Source: Martelella sp. AD-3 (GTDB lineage Bacteria > Pseudomonadota > Alphaproteobacteria > Rhizobiales > Rhizobiaceae). Taken from it: a stretch of 64,000 bases of DNA. The DNA lies in contig NZ_CP014276.1 in NCBI RefSeq assembly GCF_001578105.1, forward strand, positions 248,001 through 312,000. The letters are read 5' to 3'. The notes under the pieces are model-generated. The model did not search any database, was not told where the DNA came from, and worked only from the letters and a program-made list of their open reading frames with translations. This document shows, one piece after another, positions 1-9,238 of the stretch (position 1 is its first letter; every line of letters begins with the position of its first letter). The position numbers and the translations under genes were made by a program.

Positions 1-678
1 GCTCTCAGCGCGCTGATAGCTGGCTATACACACGTTGACCTGACCCATACATTGTCGCCCGAAATGCCCGTCTGGCCGGGACATCCGCCAATGTGTCACG
101 ATCTGTGCGAGAGCTACGAGACCGGCGCCGTCAGTAAGTTTTACGCTGTTTCCCTTGGCGAGCATACGGGCACCCATCTCGATGCCCCTGTACATTTCGT
201 CGCCGGTGGCGCCTCCATTGATCAGGTTCCGGTTAAGCAACTGGCGCTCAGGCTTGCCTGTCTGCAATTTCCCGAAAGGGCCGCTGGCACCCTGATCACC
301 GCCGATGACATTGCCTCCTGGGAAGCGCAAAACGGCGCCATTCGTGCAGATGATGCCGTGTTCTTCCATTTCGGTTGGGATCGCTATTTCGTTGCCGACC
401 ACGCATTGTTTCTGGCCGGTTGGCCTGGGCTTTCGGAAGATGCCGCGCTTTATCTGGTCGACCGAGATGTTAAAATGGTCGGCTGTGACTGTCTTTCCAT
501 AGACTGTTCCCGAACCGATTATTTCCCCGCTCATCGTGCCCTTCTCGCAAACGGCATTCTGATCGGCGAGAATTTCAATAATCTCGGCCTACTCCCGGCC
601 TTTTCGACCCTCATCGGCCTGCCGCTTCCCATCGTCAACGGCAGCGGCGCCCCGATACGCGCGGTTGCGCTTGTCTGA
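1..678 (+). CDS. Cyclase-family metal-dependent hydrolase (kynurenine formamidase-like), 5' end outside window
   Basis: The frame is open from base 1, so the start codon lies outside the window. The visible N-terminal stretch reads THVDLTHTLSPEMPVWPGHP, typical of the start of cyclase/kynurenine-formamidase-like proteins. The family metal-site motif HTGTHLDAPVHF follows about 55 residues later, and a second conserved segment, DCLSIDCS, lies near residue 160. Members hydrolyse amide or ester bonds in small metabolites, usually with divalent metal, in the cytoplasm. The true substrate cannot be read from the sequence; N-formylkynurenine is only one possibility. A TTG at base 52 could be taken for a start, but the conserved residues upstream of it argue for a longer protein. 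The gene stands apart from the next gene by more than 400 bases. Confidence 0.85.
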   Translation, partial: ALSALIAGYTHVDLTHTLSPEMPVWPGHPPMCHDLCESYETGAVSKFYAVSLGEHTGTHLDAPVHFVAGGASIDQVPVKQLALRLACLQFPERAAGTLITADDIASWEAQNGAIRADDAVFFHFGWDRYFVADHALFLAGWPGLSEDAALYLVDRDVKMVGCDCLSIDCSRTDYFPAHRALLANGILIGENFNNLGLLPAFSTLIGLPLPIVNGSGAPIRAVALV

Positions 679-1147
679 AATGCGATCACGCCAACGTCTC
701 CCCGGAGCCAAATGACCGTATACGGCGCCCCCTTTCGCGCAATACGGAACGTCGGATGCAAGCCACTGACCTGCCACTGAATTTTCATCCGGCTGCGACT
801 AGAGTCTGGGCGGTTTTTGATACGCCAAATTGCGCGATCTCGGCACCCACAAAAGCCGAAACTATATCCCGACCACCAGTCCGAATGGGTCCTGCAGAAA
901 GCCACCTAAACGAGACTGAAAGCTGTATTGGAACTGCTGCCAAATGATGTTGCGCGCCGCGCCAATCGATTTTGCGCGCTACACATTCGTCCGTCCCTTA
1001 ATAGGCCGGACTCTAATCCATTCTGGAGGAAATTCTCAGTGGCACGTCAGGCTCCAAGGCATCACCGTCGGTGGCTGCACAAAAGCCGTCTTTTGTCGCA
1101 AAGTCGGTGTTTCGATGTCGGACGACAATAACTTCAAAATTCAGGGA
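679..1147. other. Gene-free stretch between cyclase gene and tRNA
   Basis: About 470 bases follow the cyclase stop codon. Short open frames exist on both strands, but none has a credible ribosome-binding site or recognisable protein. I see no clear terminator hairpin with a T-run, no repeat array and no RNA gene here. Confidence 0.5.
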
Positions 1148-1223
1148 TGGTGGGCCTGGAGGGACTCGAACCCCCAACCAAGCGGTTATGAGCCGCCGGC
1201 TCTAACCATTGAGCTACAGGCCC
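1148..1223 (-). tRNA. tRNA-Ile (CAT anticodon, Ile2 type)
   Basis: On the minus strand the sequence folds as a full 76-base tRNA. The acceptor strand GGGCCTG at 1223-1217 pairs with CAGGCCC, followed by discriminator A and an encoded CCA at 1150-1148. The D-arm TAGCTCAATGGTTAGAGC and the T-arm GGGGGTTCGAGTCCCTC are canonical. The anticodon loop CTCATAA gives anticodon CAT (bases 1188-1190). The anticodon-arm context CGGCTCATAACCGCTTGG matches tRNA-Ile2, whose CAT is modified to lysidine-AT by TilS to read ATA codons, rather than initiator or elongator tRNA-Met. Confidence 0.9.
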
Positions 1224-1704
1224 GTCCGGACGTCAGACGGTTTGTCCGGCGCCGCGCCGGCAATGGCTCCCGGCGCGGTTCTTCCGACTACCCCAAATTC
1301 GAAACCACGGCAAGCCTCGCCGCGGTCGTGCCTGCGATCCCGCCGAGGCTTGCCGACGAGGCGCTCCGCCAACAGGAAGGCCGCGCGTTTCCGCGCCGGG
1401 GAGAAGGCTGCGGCGCGCGCGTCGCCCGCTTGCCGCCGCCCGGTCGTCAAGGCCACATGCCGGCGGCAAACATCGGCCTTCGAAAAAGGACATTTCCATC
1501 GACCCAAGGGGCGGCGGCGGCGCGATGCGGTGGTCATCGACCGCCTTCGAAACAGGTTGTCCGTTGCCGCAGGCAATCCTTGCTGCTACGCAAGGCGGAC
1601 CGAGGCAGTCGGCTATCCGGCGCGTGGGCGCCCGTTTTGCCGCATTGGCTTCACAATTGCCGGACAAGACTTCGCTCACGGCTTTTTTCAAGGAGGGATT
1701 TCCC
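1224..1704. other. Gene-free GC-rich stretch upstream of the SIMPL-domain gene
   Basis: About 480 GC-rich bases with long overlapping open frames in several phases, which is normal for random high-GC DNA. None has a recognisable product. The tRNA promoter on the minus strand and the promoter of the next gene must lie here, but I could not assign convincing boxes. Confidence 0.4.
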
Positions 1705-2433
1705 ATGGCCAATCTTCCGGTTCGCATCGCAGCCGCCGGGCTTGTTCTCGCGCTTCCGTTCGCAGGCGGCGCTGCGCTTGCCCAATCCCCGGAAAATCCG
1801 GCGACGATCTCGATCTCGGCCGAGGGCGACGCGACGCTGGTGCCGGATATGGCGACTGTCTCGCTTTCCGTCATCAGCCAGGCGGACGACACGTCAACCG
1901 CCATGGCCGACAATGCGAGCGCCATGCAGAAGGTGATCGCAGCCCTGAAGGAGGACGGTATCGCGGAAAGGGATATCCAGACCGCAAACTTCTCCGTCAG
2001 CCCGCGCTACGAGCAGGTCAAGGCCTCCGACGGCTCGACGCAAAGCGAGATCGTCGGCTACGAGGTGCGCAACGGGCTGAACGTGAGGGTGCGCGACCTT
2101 GCAAAACTCGGGGCGGTGCTCGATCGCGCGGTCGCTCTCGGCGTCAATTCGGGCGGCGGAATCGCCCTTTCCAACAGCGATCCGTCCGCGGCCGAGGACG
2201 AGGCGCGGCGCGAGGCCGTCGCCAGGGCGCTCGCCAAGGCGGAGACGCTTGCCGAGGCCGCCGGCGTCTCGCTCGGCAATGTGCTGTCGATTTCGGAGCA
2301 AAGCTCCATGCCGCAGCCGATGATGTTCGCCCGGTCCGATATGATGATGGCGAAGGCCGAAGGCGCGCCGCCGATCGCCGCCGGCGAGAACACCTACACG
2401 ATCACCGTCAACATGACGCTGGCGATCGAGTAG
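1705..2433 (+). CDS. SIMPL-domain (DUF541) periplasmic protein
   Basis: The 242-residue protein begins with a Sec signal peptide (MANLPVRIAAAGLVLALPFAG, then ALAQ and a probable cleavage site near residue 27). The mature part is a SIMPL/DUF541 domain: a start of the form ISISAEGDATLVPDMATVSL, then a region around ERDIQTANFSVSPRYE, then VGYEVRNGLNVRVRDL. Family members (E. coli YggE type) are periplasmic and are linked to envelope or oxidative stress tolerance; biochemical function is unclear. The start is fixed by a strong AGGAGG at 1691-1696, nine bases before the ATG. A longer upstream frame exists but has no ribosome-binding site and would bury the signal peptide. The gene appears to be monocistronic. 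Confidence 0.9.
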   Translation: MANLPVRIAAAGLVLALPFAGGAALAQSPENPATISISAEGDATLVPDMATVSLSVISQADDTSTAMADNASAMQKVIAALKEDGIAERDIQTANFSVSPRYEQVKASDGSTQSEIVGYEVRNGLNVRVRDLAKLGAVLDRAVALGVNSGGGIALSNSDPSAAEDEARREAVARALAKAETLAEAAGVSLGNVLSISEQSSMPQPMMFARSDMMMAKAEGAPPIAAGENTYTITVNMTLAIE

Positions 2434-2440
2434 GTTTTTG

Positions 2441-2457
2441 AGCGTTTCCAGGAAAAG
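2441..2457. repeat. Partial copy of a dispersed rhizobial-type repeat
   Basis: The 17 bases AGCGTTTCCAGGAAAAG follow directly after the SIMPL gene and are repeated exactly at 8072-8088, where the rest of a larger palindromic element is also present. Short intergenic palindromes of this kind are common in Rhizobiaceae genomes. Only the left half is clear here. Confidence 0.55.
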
Positions 2458-2670
2458 CGGAAGCGCGCTATGCGCGCGCCCGGCCTCTCGGGCGTCGCGC
2501 GCCTCGACGCCGGCCAGAACTGATCGCCTTCTCGTCCCGGAAGGCGGATGAGCCGTTCGCATCGCCGCTTTTCCAAGCGGCCGCCGAGCGTGGATCCGAC
2601 GGATGGACAGGATCTTCGACAAAGGCTTCAGCGGAACCACAGCTTCAGGCCGGCCGGCCGGGCCGAAAAA

Positions 2671-3696
2671 TCATGGTTTGCGTGTGCTGCCGCGCTCGAT
2701 GATGGTGGGCAGAATCTGCACATGTTTCGCGGCTTTGCGGCCGCCATGCCTTTCCATCAGCAGGTCGACCGCGGTCTCTCCGATGACGCCGGCCTCCAGA
2801 CGCAGGGTGGATAGCTCGGGCGCGAGCATGTGGGCAATCGAACTGTCGTTGAATGCGACGACCTGGACATCCCGGGGGATCGACAGTTTCGCCTTTTCAA
2901 GTCCGCGATAGACCTCGACCGCGGTGCGGTCCGCATAGATCACCACGGCGTCGGGCAGTGGCTTGCCGGTATCCGCAAGCCGCGAAAACAAGGTACGTAT
3001 CTGGTCTTGCCCGTCGTCCGAAGAGTCTCTTGCATAGGTGACATAGTCCGGGTCGAACAGGCCGGCCTCCGACATCACCGAACGGAACGCCGCCAGCCGC
3101 CGCGACTGCGGGCCCTGGACGCCGACAAGGGCCGGTTGCCTGACGCCGCGCGTCAAGAGCCATTCGCAAAGCCGGGTGGATGCGCTCCAAAGGTCGACAT
3201 AGGCGACGTCGACATCGACGGGCCTTTCCTGCGGATGGGCAAGCACGGTCGCAACGCCGAGCGCGCGGATCGCCTCCAGGTGGCCGTCGGGAAGATCGCC
3301 GACGGAGATGATGCCGACATTGCGCCCACGGGTAAGCATCGCCGGATCGAATTCGCCGGCAAAGAGCCTTGTCGTCGCCATTCCATAGGCTTCCGCGCGC
3401 GCTTCGATGCCCTGGCGCAGGCCGACATAGAAGGGCTGGGAGAGTTCGGAAGCACTGGAAAGAAAGTGCACGATCATCACCGATCGGAGGTCGCCGGGTC
3501 GGCGCAGCGCGATCGACGCATCCTCCTTGCGGCTGCTTCGCGACCGTCGCATCACATATTGCAGCGCTTCGGCCGTCTCGACCACGCGGCGACGCTTCTC
3601 ATCGGAGATCGAAAGGGTCGGATCGCGGTTGAGAATGCGCGAGATGGTTGATTCCGCGACCCCGGTCCGCTTGGCGATCTCCTTCAGCGTTACCAT
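2671..3696 (-). CDS. LacI-family transcriptional regulator (local regulator of the sulfatase/ABC operon)
   Basis: The 341-residue protein has an N-terminal LacI helix-turn-helix (LKEIAKRTGVAESTISRILN, residues 4-23) and a hinge, followed by a periplasmic-binding-protein-like effector domain that starts near residue 70 and ends with a dimerisation segment (AHMLAPELSTLRLEAGVIGE). Length is typical of the family. It is the last gene of a minus-strand operon, 21 bases after the sulfatase stop, so it probably senses the imported sugar ester or its desulfated product and controls its own operon. The probable operator is the perfect palindrome at 9239-9254, upstream of the first gene. Repressor rather than activator is the default for the family; this is inference. 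Confidence 0.9.
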   Translation of the reverse strand: MVTLKEIAKRTGVAESTISRILNRDPTLSISDEKRRRVVETAEALQYVMRRSRSSRKEDASIALRRPGDLRSVMIVHFLSSASELSQPFYVGLRQGIEARAEAYGMATTRLFAGEFDPAMLTRGRNVGIISVGDLPDGHLEAIRALGVATVLAHPQERPVDVDVAYVDLWSASTRLCEWLLTRGVRQPALVGVQGPQSRRLAAFRSVMSEAGLFDPDYVTYARDSSDDGQDQIRTLFSRLADTGKPLPDAVVIYADRTAVEVYRGLEKAKLSIPRDVQVVAFNDSSIAHMLAPELSTLRLEAGVIGETAVDLLMERHGGRKAAKHVQILPTIIERGSTRKP

Positions 3697-3717
3697 GCAC
3701 CCGTCCCTTTCTGCCCG

Positions 3718-5007
3718 TCAGTTTGCCGGGACGATCTCCGCGGGCGCTTCGCCGGCCGCGATGATACGGGCGGCAAGCCGTTTTGCCAGTTCGTCCCGAA
3801 CCTCAGCGTAGTCGGGCGCGGCGACGAGATTGTCAAGTTCGACCGGGTCGCGCTCCAGATCGTAGAGGTGCGTTTCCACATAGCGCCGGCTGGCGCTGTC
3901 GCTCCAGCCGTCGGCGTCAGGATCGGCGACGCAGTATTTCCATCGGCCGGCCCTGAGCGCGCGCCCGACCTGGCTTTCGCTGATCTGGATGAACACCTCG
4001 TCCTCAGGCCGGTCGGTCGGCCTGAGGAGCGACCGCCCTTCCATCGCGGCCGGTACGGCGATGCCGGCGGCATCGAGCAAGGTCGGCGGCAGGTCGATCA
4101 GCGAGGCGGCACGGGTGATATCCCCCTTGCCGTCGAGCCCGGGACCGGCCAGCAGCGTCGGCACCCTGATCGAGGCTTCGTGACAGGAGCGCTTGTATTC
4201 GGCGTTGCGGGTCTTGAAATGGCAGCCGTGATCGGAGGTGAACAGGATGATGGTATTGTCGAGTTCGCCGCGCGAGATCAGGGCGTCGAGAATGCGGCCG
4301 AAGGCTTCGTCGAGCCGCGCGACCATGCCCATATAGCCGTGATAGTGTTCCCGCGTCGTGCCGCCCAGCGTGTCGAGATCGGAAGGGTAGGACGTGATCC
4401 GCCGGGCGATCCGATCCGCGTAGCCCACCGGCGCCGGGTAGTTGTCGTCCTGGTTCTGATGGTGCGGCTCCAGGAAGGAGAGGAACAGGAAGAAGGGTTT
4501 GTCGCGCTCCCGGTCGATATAGCGAATTGCCGCATCGCTCAGCGCATCGACCCGGTAGCCCGGCAGACGGTGACGCTCGCCTTCGCGATCGAAGAGATCG
4601 GTTTGATAGGGCCAGGAGGTGAACTCCAGGATATTGGCTGCAAGCCAGTGGTCATAGCCGCCCTGCTGGCTCTGGGGCACGGGGTCGGTCTCCGCCAGAT
4701 GCCATTTGCCGATATAGCCGGTTTCGTAGCCGGCCTCGCCGAAATAGTGCGCAAGCGTCTTTTCGCCGGGGGGCAGCGGTATGTCATTGCGATAGCAACC
4801 GGTCGTGGTCGGGTATTTGCCCGTCTGGAAGGCGGAGCGGGCGGGTCCACAGACCGGCTGGCAGGTAAAGGAGTTGCGGATGAAGCGTCCCCTCTCGGCC
4901 ATCCGGTCGAAATTGGGGGTCAGATCCAGAGGGTTGCCATGGGCGCCGACCGTGTCCCAACGTTGCTGGTCCGTGAAGAAGACCAGTACATTCGGGCGTT
5001 TCGTCAT
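3718..5007 (-). CDS. Type I sulfatase, apparently cytoplasmic
   Basis: The 429-residue protein starts NVLVFFTDQQR, the N-terminal metal site of the alkaline-phosphatase superfamily. The sulfatase signature CGPAR spans residues 53-57; Cys53 would be converted to formylglycine. Other expected features are GKWHLAE near residue 100 and FTSDHGCH with metal-binding Asp259/His260. No signal peptide is present, so the enzyme should act inside the cell on an ester imported by the adjacent ABC transporter, releasing sulfate. Substrate is unknown; a sulfated sugar is suggested by the importer type. Phosphonate or phosphate ester hydrolysis by relatives with the same motif cannot be excluded. No formylglycine-generating enzyme or anSME is encoded in this window, so maturation must come from elsewhere. 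Confidence 0.9.
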   Translation of the reverse strand: MTKRPNVLVFFTDQQRWDTVGAHGNPLDLTPNFDRMAERGRFIRNSFTCQPVCGPARSAFQTGKYPTTTGCYRNDIPLPPGEKTLAHYFGEAGYETGYIGKWHLAETDPVPQSQQGGYDHWLAANILEFTSWPYQTDLFDREGERHRLPGYRVDALSDAAIRYIDRERDKPFFLFLSFLEPHHQNQDDNYPAPVGYADRIARRITSYPSDLDTLGGTTREHYHGYMGMVARLDEAFGRILDALISRGELDNTIILFTSDHGCHFKTRNAEYKRSCHEASIRVPTLLAGPGLDGKGDITRAASLIDLPPTLLDAAGIAVPAAMEGRSLLRPTDRPEDEVFIQISESQVGRALRAGRWKYCVADPDADGWSDSASRRYVETHLYDLERDPVELDNLVAAPDYAEVRDELAKRLAARIIAAGEAPAEIVPAN

Positions 5008-5017
5008 GACCTCTCCC

Positions 5018-5851
5018 TCACTTCATGCCGGAGAGCATGACGCTCTGCACGAAATAGCGCTGCATGATGACGAAGAGCAGAAAGCAGGGCAGGAACAGAA
5101 GCATGCCGCCCACGGCTGTGAGATTCCATTGGGTAAAGAATTCCTGGTTGAAAAGGGTAAGCCCGGTGGTGATCGGACGCATGCTCTCGGATGAGACGGC
5201 CACCAGCGGCCAGATGAACTCATTGAACTGAAAGACGAAGGTGAGGAGCGCCAGCGTCGCGATCGCGGGTTTGAGCTGCGGAAGGACGATATCGATGAAA
5301 ATCCTGAACTCGCTCGCCCCGTCGAGCCGGGCGGCCGCCACCAGGTCGTCCGGGATCGGCATGATGAACTGGCGCATCAGGAAAATGCCGAAAGCGCTCA
5401 TGGCAAAGGGCAGGATCAGGCCCGGATAGGTGTTGAGAAGGCCCATTTCTGCCGTCATCACGTAAAGCGGGATGAGCCTGATGAAGAACGGGATCATCAG
5501 CGTCGCCAGCAGCGAGACGAACATGAACCGCTTTCCCGGAAACTCCATCTTGGCAAAGACGTAGCCGATCAGCGGATCGAACAGCACATGCAGCAGCGTG
5601 ATCGTTCCGGCCACGATCAGGGAGTTGAGCATGAAGCGCGCGAAAGGCGCCTTTTCCCAGATCGTCACGTAGTTCGAAAACTGCAGGCTCTCGGGAATGA
5701 CGACCACCTGGCCGGAGAACATCTCCGCGTCGCTCTGCAGCGAAAGCGAAACCATATAGAGGAACGGCAAAACCGCCATCAGGACGAAGAAGGCCAGAAG
5801 CGGGTAGATCAGAAGTTTCGATGCTGTTTTGTGATTGTCCTTGCGGGCCAT
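5018..5851 (-). CDS. ABC sugar-type importer permease, MalG class
   Basis: The 277-residue integral membrane protein has an N-terminal transmembrane helix (LLIYPLLAFFVLMAVLPFL) and about five further helices. The cytoplasmic EAA loop reads ARLDGASEFRIFIDIVLP, the segment that docks on the ATPase. Length and topology match CUT1-family MalG permeases. It is 10 bases upstream of the sulfatase and 7 bases after the stop of the partner permease, so it is part of one operon with the MalF-type permease, binding protein and ATPase. It forms the second half of the heterodimeric channel in the inner membrane. Confidence 0.92.
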   Translation of the reverse strand: MARKDNHKTASKLLIYPLLAFFVLMAVLPFLYMVSLSLQSDAEMFSGQVVVIPESLQFSNYVTIWEKAPFARFMLNSLIVAGTITLLHVLFDPLIGYVFAKMEFPGKRFMFVSLLATLMIPFFIRLIPLYVMTAEMGLLNTYPGLILPFAMSAFGIFLMRQFIMPIPDDLVAAARLDGASEFRIFIDIVLPQLKPAIATLALLTFVFQFNEFIWPLVAVSSESMRPITTGLTLFNQEFFTQWNLTAVGGMLLFLPCFLLFVIMQRYFVQSVMLSGMK

Positions 5852-5858
5852 GTCGTCC

Positions 5859-6737
5859 TCATACGTGCCTTATGTCGCGGTGAAGCAGCTTGAACTGGGC
5901 CCATGTGATCAACAGGATCAGCATGAACATGGCGAAGGAGAGAGCGGAGGCATAACCGATATTGAGACCCTGAAATGCGGTTTCATAGACATGCAGCGAA
6001 TAGAGCCGCGTGGCATTTGCCGGTCCGCCCTGGGTCATCAGGTAAGGCAACGCCATTTCCTGGAGCGACGCGATCATGATGACCACGGCGAGAAACAGCG
6101 TGGTCGGCATCAGCAGCGGCAGGGTGATGTCGCGGAACAGATGGTGGCGCCTGGCGCCGTCCATGCGTGCGGCCTCGTAGAGGTGGGCGGGAATGCCCTG
6201 GATGGCGGCGATATAGATCAGCACCGCATAGCCGAGGTCCTTCCAGACGGAGACCGCGATCAGCGTCCAGATCGCCGTATCGGGGTTGACCAGCCAGAAT
6301 TGCTGCGGAAGACCGACGCTTGCGAGCGCCGCATTGAGCAGTCCGGTATAGGGATCGAGGATCGCCCGCCACATCAGCGCCGAGATCACGAAGGAGATGA
6401 TGTAGGGGAAGAACAGGATTGCCCGTATGCCGTTGCGCGCCCTGACCGGGCCGACCAGAAGCGCCGAAAGCCCCAGCGCCAGAACCAGCGTGAAGACCAC
6501 GCTGCCGATCGCGTAGATCAGCGTTGCCTTGATGGCCTTGATCGCCAACCTGTCATTCAGGATATGGGCGTAGTTCTTCAGCCCGACGAAGGCGGAGTCG
6601 CCGATCAGCGGCTGGCCGCTTCTGAAGCTTGCCCATAACTCGATCGCGATCGGCCAGAAGAAGTAGATCAGGAAATAGACGATGGCCGGCGACAGAAAGG
6701 CATAGGCTGTCAATGTCCGCCTGGTTTTGTAGGTCAT
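5859..6737 (-). CDS. ABC sugar-type importer permease, MalF/UgpA class
   Basis: The protein of 292 residues starts MTYKTRRTLTAYAFLSPAIV, with the first transmembrane helix near residues 9-30. The EAA loop ARMDGARRHHLFRDITLP lies about two thirds along. I chose the ATG at 6737, because the upstream extension of the frame (51 residues) is basic, proline-rich and unlike the family. The gene lies 64 bases after the binding-protein gene and is followed by the MalG-type permease. Together they form the membrane channel of a CUT1-type carbohydrate importer. Confidence 0.9.
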   Translation of the reverse strand: MTYKTRRTLTAYAFLSPAIVYFLIYFFWPIAIELWASFRSGQPLIGDSAFVGLKNYAHILNDRLAIKAIKATLIYAIGSVVFTLVLALGLSALLVGPVRARNGIRAILFFPYIISFVISALMWRAILDPYTGLLNAALASVGLPQQFWLVNPDTAIWTLIAVSVWKDLGYAVLIYIAAIQGIPAHLYEAARMDGARRHHLFRDITLPLLMPTTLFLAVVIMIASLQEMALPYLMTQGGPANATRLYSLHVYETAFQGLNIGYASALSFAMFMLILLITWAQFKLLHRDIRHV

Positions 6738-6801
6738 CCCGTTATTCCCCGATAGAAAGCGGCATGCCCCGGCGCAACCGGCGACCGGGGCATGCTCCTG
6801 T

Positions 6802-8046
6802 TCATTCGTTGGCAAGAATCGCGTTGGCCTCATCCTCGGCCGCGGCAAGCACCTCGGCCGCCGGCTCATTGGCGAACAGGACCTCGTCAATGGCGCCGTT
6901 GAGCACTTCGTCGATGGCGGGATTGTACTTTCCGGCCTGGCGCAGCTCGAGCGTGACGTCGCGCGAATAGGGAAGGCAGGCGCCGAACTGGCCGAGAATC
7001 GGATCGGCCTGCACTTCAGGATCTTCCAGCCAGGACTTGCGCGGCATGGTCATCGAATATTGCAGCGAGGTGGCGACCTCGACATCGACGGCCGTCAGGC
7101 GCTTGATCAGGTCCCAGGCCTGTTCGGGATATTGCGCCTCCTTGGGAATCATCAGGCTGACGCCGCCCTGGATCGTTGCCTGCTCGACTTCCTTCAGCGA
7201 CGGCGCAACCGCCCAGTTAAGGTCGGGATTGCCGGTGCGAATGGGGTTGATGTCCCAGGGTCCGGTGATGATCATCGCGGCGCGACCGGCGGTGAAGAGC
7301 CGTTGCGGGCCCTCGTAATCGGCCCCCGTGACGGGAACCGGGGCGGAGCGGTCCTCATGGATCAGGTCCGACAGAAACTGCACGCCCTCTGCCGCCGCCT
7401 CGCTTCCGAAGGCGATCTTGCCGGTTTCGGGATCATAATACCGGCCGCCGTTCTGCATCACCCAGGGCATGGAATAGGCCCAGACCGCATTGGGCACGAA
7501 GCCGAAGACGCCGTTCCTGGTGGTCGCCTTCGCGATCTCCCGGAACTCTTCCCAGTTCGTCGGCGGATTGTCGTAGCCCGCTTCCTTGAGCATATCGACA
7601 TTATAGAGCAGGGTCGCGCAGGTCAGGTGGATCTGGACGCCGTAGAGCGAGCCGTCGACCGTATTCTTCCTGACCGAGGCGTCCTGCCAGTCGCCGGGAT
7701 AGTCGAATTCCGCCCTGTCACGCGCTGCAAGATCGTCGAGGTTGTAGAGCAGGCCCTGCTGGGCGAATTCCGGCACCCAGGCGCCGGGTTCTGCAACGAG
7801 GTCGGGCGGATTGCCGGCGGCGAAATCGGCCACCAGCTTGGTGCGCAGGTCCGGCCACTGGTAACGTTCGAAGGCGACGGTCCAGCCGGGATTGTCGGCC
7901 TCGAACTCCTCGAAGACTTCAAGATAGGTGTCATAGCCGTGGCCGGCATTGAAATAGATGCGGATTTCCTCGGCATGCGCCGCACCGGCCATGATGCCGG
8001 ACGCAATCAGCGTTGCGGCGCTGCCCTTGAGTATCGATTTCAGCAT
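6802..8046 (-). CDS. ABC importer extracellular solute-binding protein (family 1)
   Basis: The 414-residue protein has a Sec signal peptide (MLKSILKGSAATLIASGIMA, cleavage after AHA near residue 25). The mature part begins EEIRIYFNAGHGYDTYLEVF and has the usual family-1 pattern, including the LRTKLVADFAAGNPPDLVAE segment and the DLIKRLTA region. It binds the substrate in the periplasm and delivers it to the two downstream permeases. The substrate is not evident from sequence; the co-transcribed sulfatase suggests a sulfated carbohydrate or similar ester. It lies 70 bases after the ATPase gene, with a palindromic repeat in the gap that could form a hairpin and adjust relative expression. Confidence 0.92.
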   Translation of the reverse strand: MLKSILKGSAATLIASGIMAGAAHAEEIRIYFNAGHGYDTYLEVFEEFEADNPGWTVAFERYQWPDLRTKLVADFAAGNPPDLVAEPGAWVPEFAQQGLLYNLDDLAARDRAEFDYPGDWQDASVRKNTVDGSLYGVQIHLTCATLLYNVDMLKEAGYDNPPTNWEEFREIAKATTRNGVFGFVPNAVWAYSMPWVMQNGGRYYDPETGKIAFGSEAAAEGVQFLSDLIHEDRSAPVPVTGADYEGPQRLFTAGRAAMIITGPWDINPIRTGNPDLNWAVAPSLKEVEQATIQGGVSLMIPKEAQYPEQAWDLIKRLTAVDVEVATSLQYSMTMPRKSWLEDPEVQADPILGQFGACLPYSRDVTLELRQAGKYNPAIDEVLNGAIDEVLFANEPAAEVLAAAEDEANAILANE

Positions 8047-8071
8047 TATGTCCTCCCGTGCTGAAAGTTAA

Positions 8072-8118
8072 AGCGTTTCCAGGAAAAGTGGATACCGGTT
8101 TCCGTCCGGAAACGCGCT
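8072..8118. repeat. Palindromic dispersed element between ATPase and binding-protein genes
   Basis: Inverted arms GCGTTTCC (8073-8080) and GGAAACGC (8108-8115) flank a central segment with a second small palindrome around ACCGG. The left 17 bases recur exactly at 2441-2457. The element reaches into the stop codon of the ATPase gene. In the operon mRNA it can fold into a hairpin, which may protect the upstream message or raise binding-protein expression relative to neighbours (inference). Confidence 0.6.
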
Positions 8119-9175
8119 AACGGAGCCTTCTCTCCGTTTTCTGGTCGAAGAAGAATGCCCGCTCCGTGGGGATGGCGAGCGCGACGCTGTCTCCGGCCGC
8201 CATCTTCCTGTGGCCCTGAAGATCGACGCAGAGCTCGGTTCCGTCCGCAAGCGTCGCATAGCCGTAGGTGACGCCGCCCAGATGTTCGACGGCGCGCAGA
8301 CGGACCTCCATTCCGCCGGCGCCGAGCCGAAGGTGTTCGGGCCTGATGCCGAGCGGGCCGCGCCACGCGGCCGGGACGAAATCCGGCCGGGGCAAGGGCG
8401 GGCAATCAATCCCGGTCAGGCGGATGCCGTCGGCCTCGGCCTCTGCCTTCAGAATGTTCATAGACGGCGATCCGATGAAGCGCGCGACAAACAGGTTTTC
8501 GGGGTTGTCGTAAAGGTCGAGCGGCGAGCCGACCTGCTCGATCCGCCCGGAGCGCAGCACCACGATGCGGTCGGCGAGCGTCATCGCCTCGACCTGATCA
8601 TGGGTGACATAGACCATGGTGACCCCGAGCGAACGATGAAGGTCGGCAAGCTCGAGGCGCATGCGCGTGCGCAGTTCCGCATCGAGATTGGAAAGCGGTT
8701 CGTCGAAGAGAAACACCTTCGGATCGCGCACGATCGCCCGCCCGATTGCCACGCGCTGTCGCTGGCCGCCGGAAAGTTCGGATGGCTTGCGCTCCAGCAG
8801 ATCCTCAAGACCGAGGGTGCGGGCGGCACGCTCGACCGTTGCCTTGATCTCTTCCTTCGGCTTTTTCGCGATCTTGAGCGCGTAGCCCATGTTTTGGCGC
8901 ACGGTCATGTGCGGGTAGAGCGCATAGTTCTGGAAGACCATCGCCGCGCCGCGCTCTCCCGGGTGGCGTCGGCTGACCTCTTCGCCGCCGATCAGGATCT
9001 CGCCTGCGCTCGCATCCTCAAGGCCCGCGATCGTTCTGAGCAATGTGGATTTGCCGCAACCGGATGGTCCGACGAATATGCAGAATTCGCCGTCCTCGAT
9101 CGTGAGGTCGATGGCGGGAATGGCCTCGAAAGCCCCGTAGGATTTGCGTAATCGGCGGAGTTCGATCCCGGCCAT
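8117..9175 (-). CDS. ABC importer ATP-binding protein (UgpC/MsmK class)
   Basis: The 352-residue protein carries Walker [12 protein letters not shown] near residue 36, the signature [19 protein letters not shown], Walker [13 protein letters not shown] and the switch His in [17 protein letters not shown]-terminal TOBE/MalK-type regulatory domain starts near residue 235. This architecture is that of CUT1 importer ATPases. It is the first gene of the minus-strand operon. Promoter and operator should lie in the 80 bases upstream of 9175, where the palindrome TAGTAAAGTTTTACTA is found. The ATPase-first, regulator-last order is less common than the reverse. Confidence 0.92.
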   Translation of the reverse strand: MAGIELRRLRKSYGAFEAIPAIDLTIEDGEFCIFVGPSGCGKSTLLRTIAGLEDASAGEILIGGEEVSRRHPGERGAAMVFQNYALYPHMTVRQNMGYALKIAKKPKEEIKATVERAARTLGLEDLLERKPSELSGGQRQRVAIGRAIVRDPKVFLFDEPLSNLDAELRTRMRLELADLHRSLGVTMVYVTHDQVEAMTLADRIVVLRSGRIEQVGSPLDLYDNPENLFVARFIGSPSMNILKAEAEADGIRLTGIDCPPLPRPDFVPAAWRGPLGIRPEHLRLGAGGMEVRLRAVEHLGGVTYGYATLADGTELCVDLQGHRKMAAGDSVALAIPTERAFFFDQKTERRLR

Positions 9176-9238
9176 TCTGTCTCCTCCCTCGCCGCCGGCG
9201 GTCCCTCCACGAACTGTCCGGCGTGCGATAGTAAGCTT

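Noticed and set aside
1209..2441. Plus-strand frame of 410 codons overlapping the SIMPL gene
   Set aside because: Arg-rich with no domain; the SIMPL frame has a signal peptide, conserved segments and a strong ribosome-binding site.
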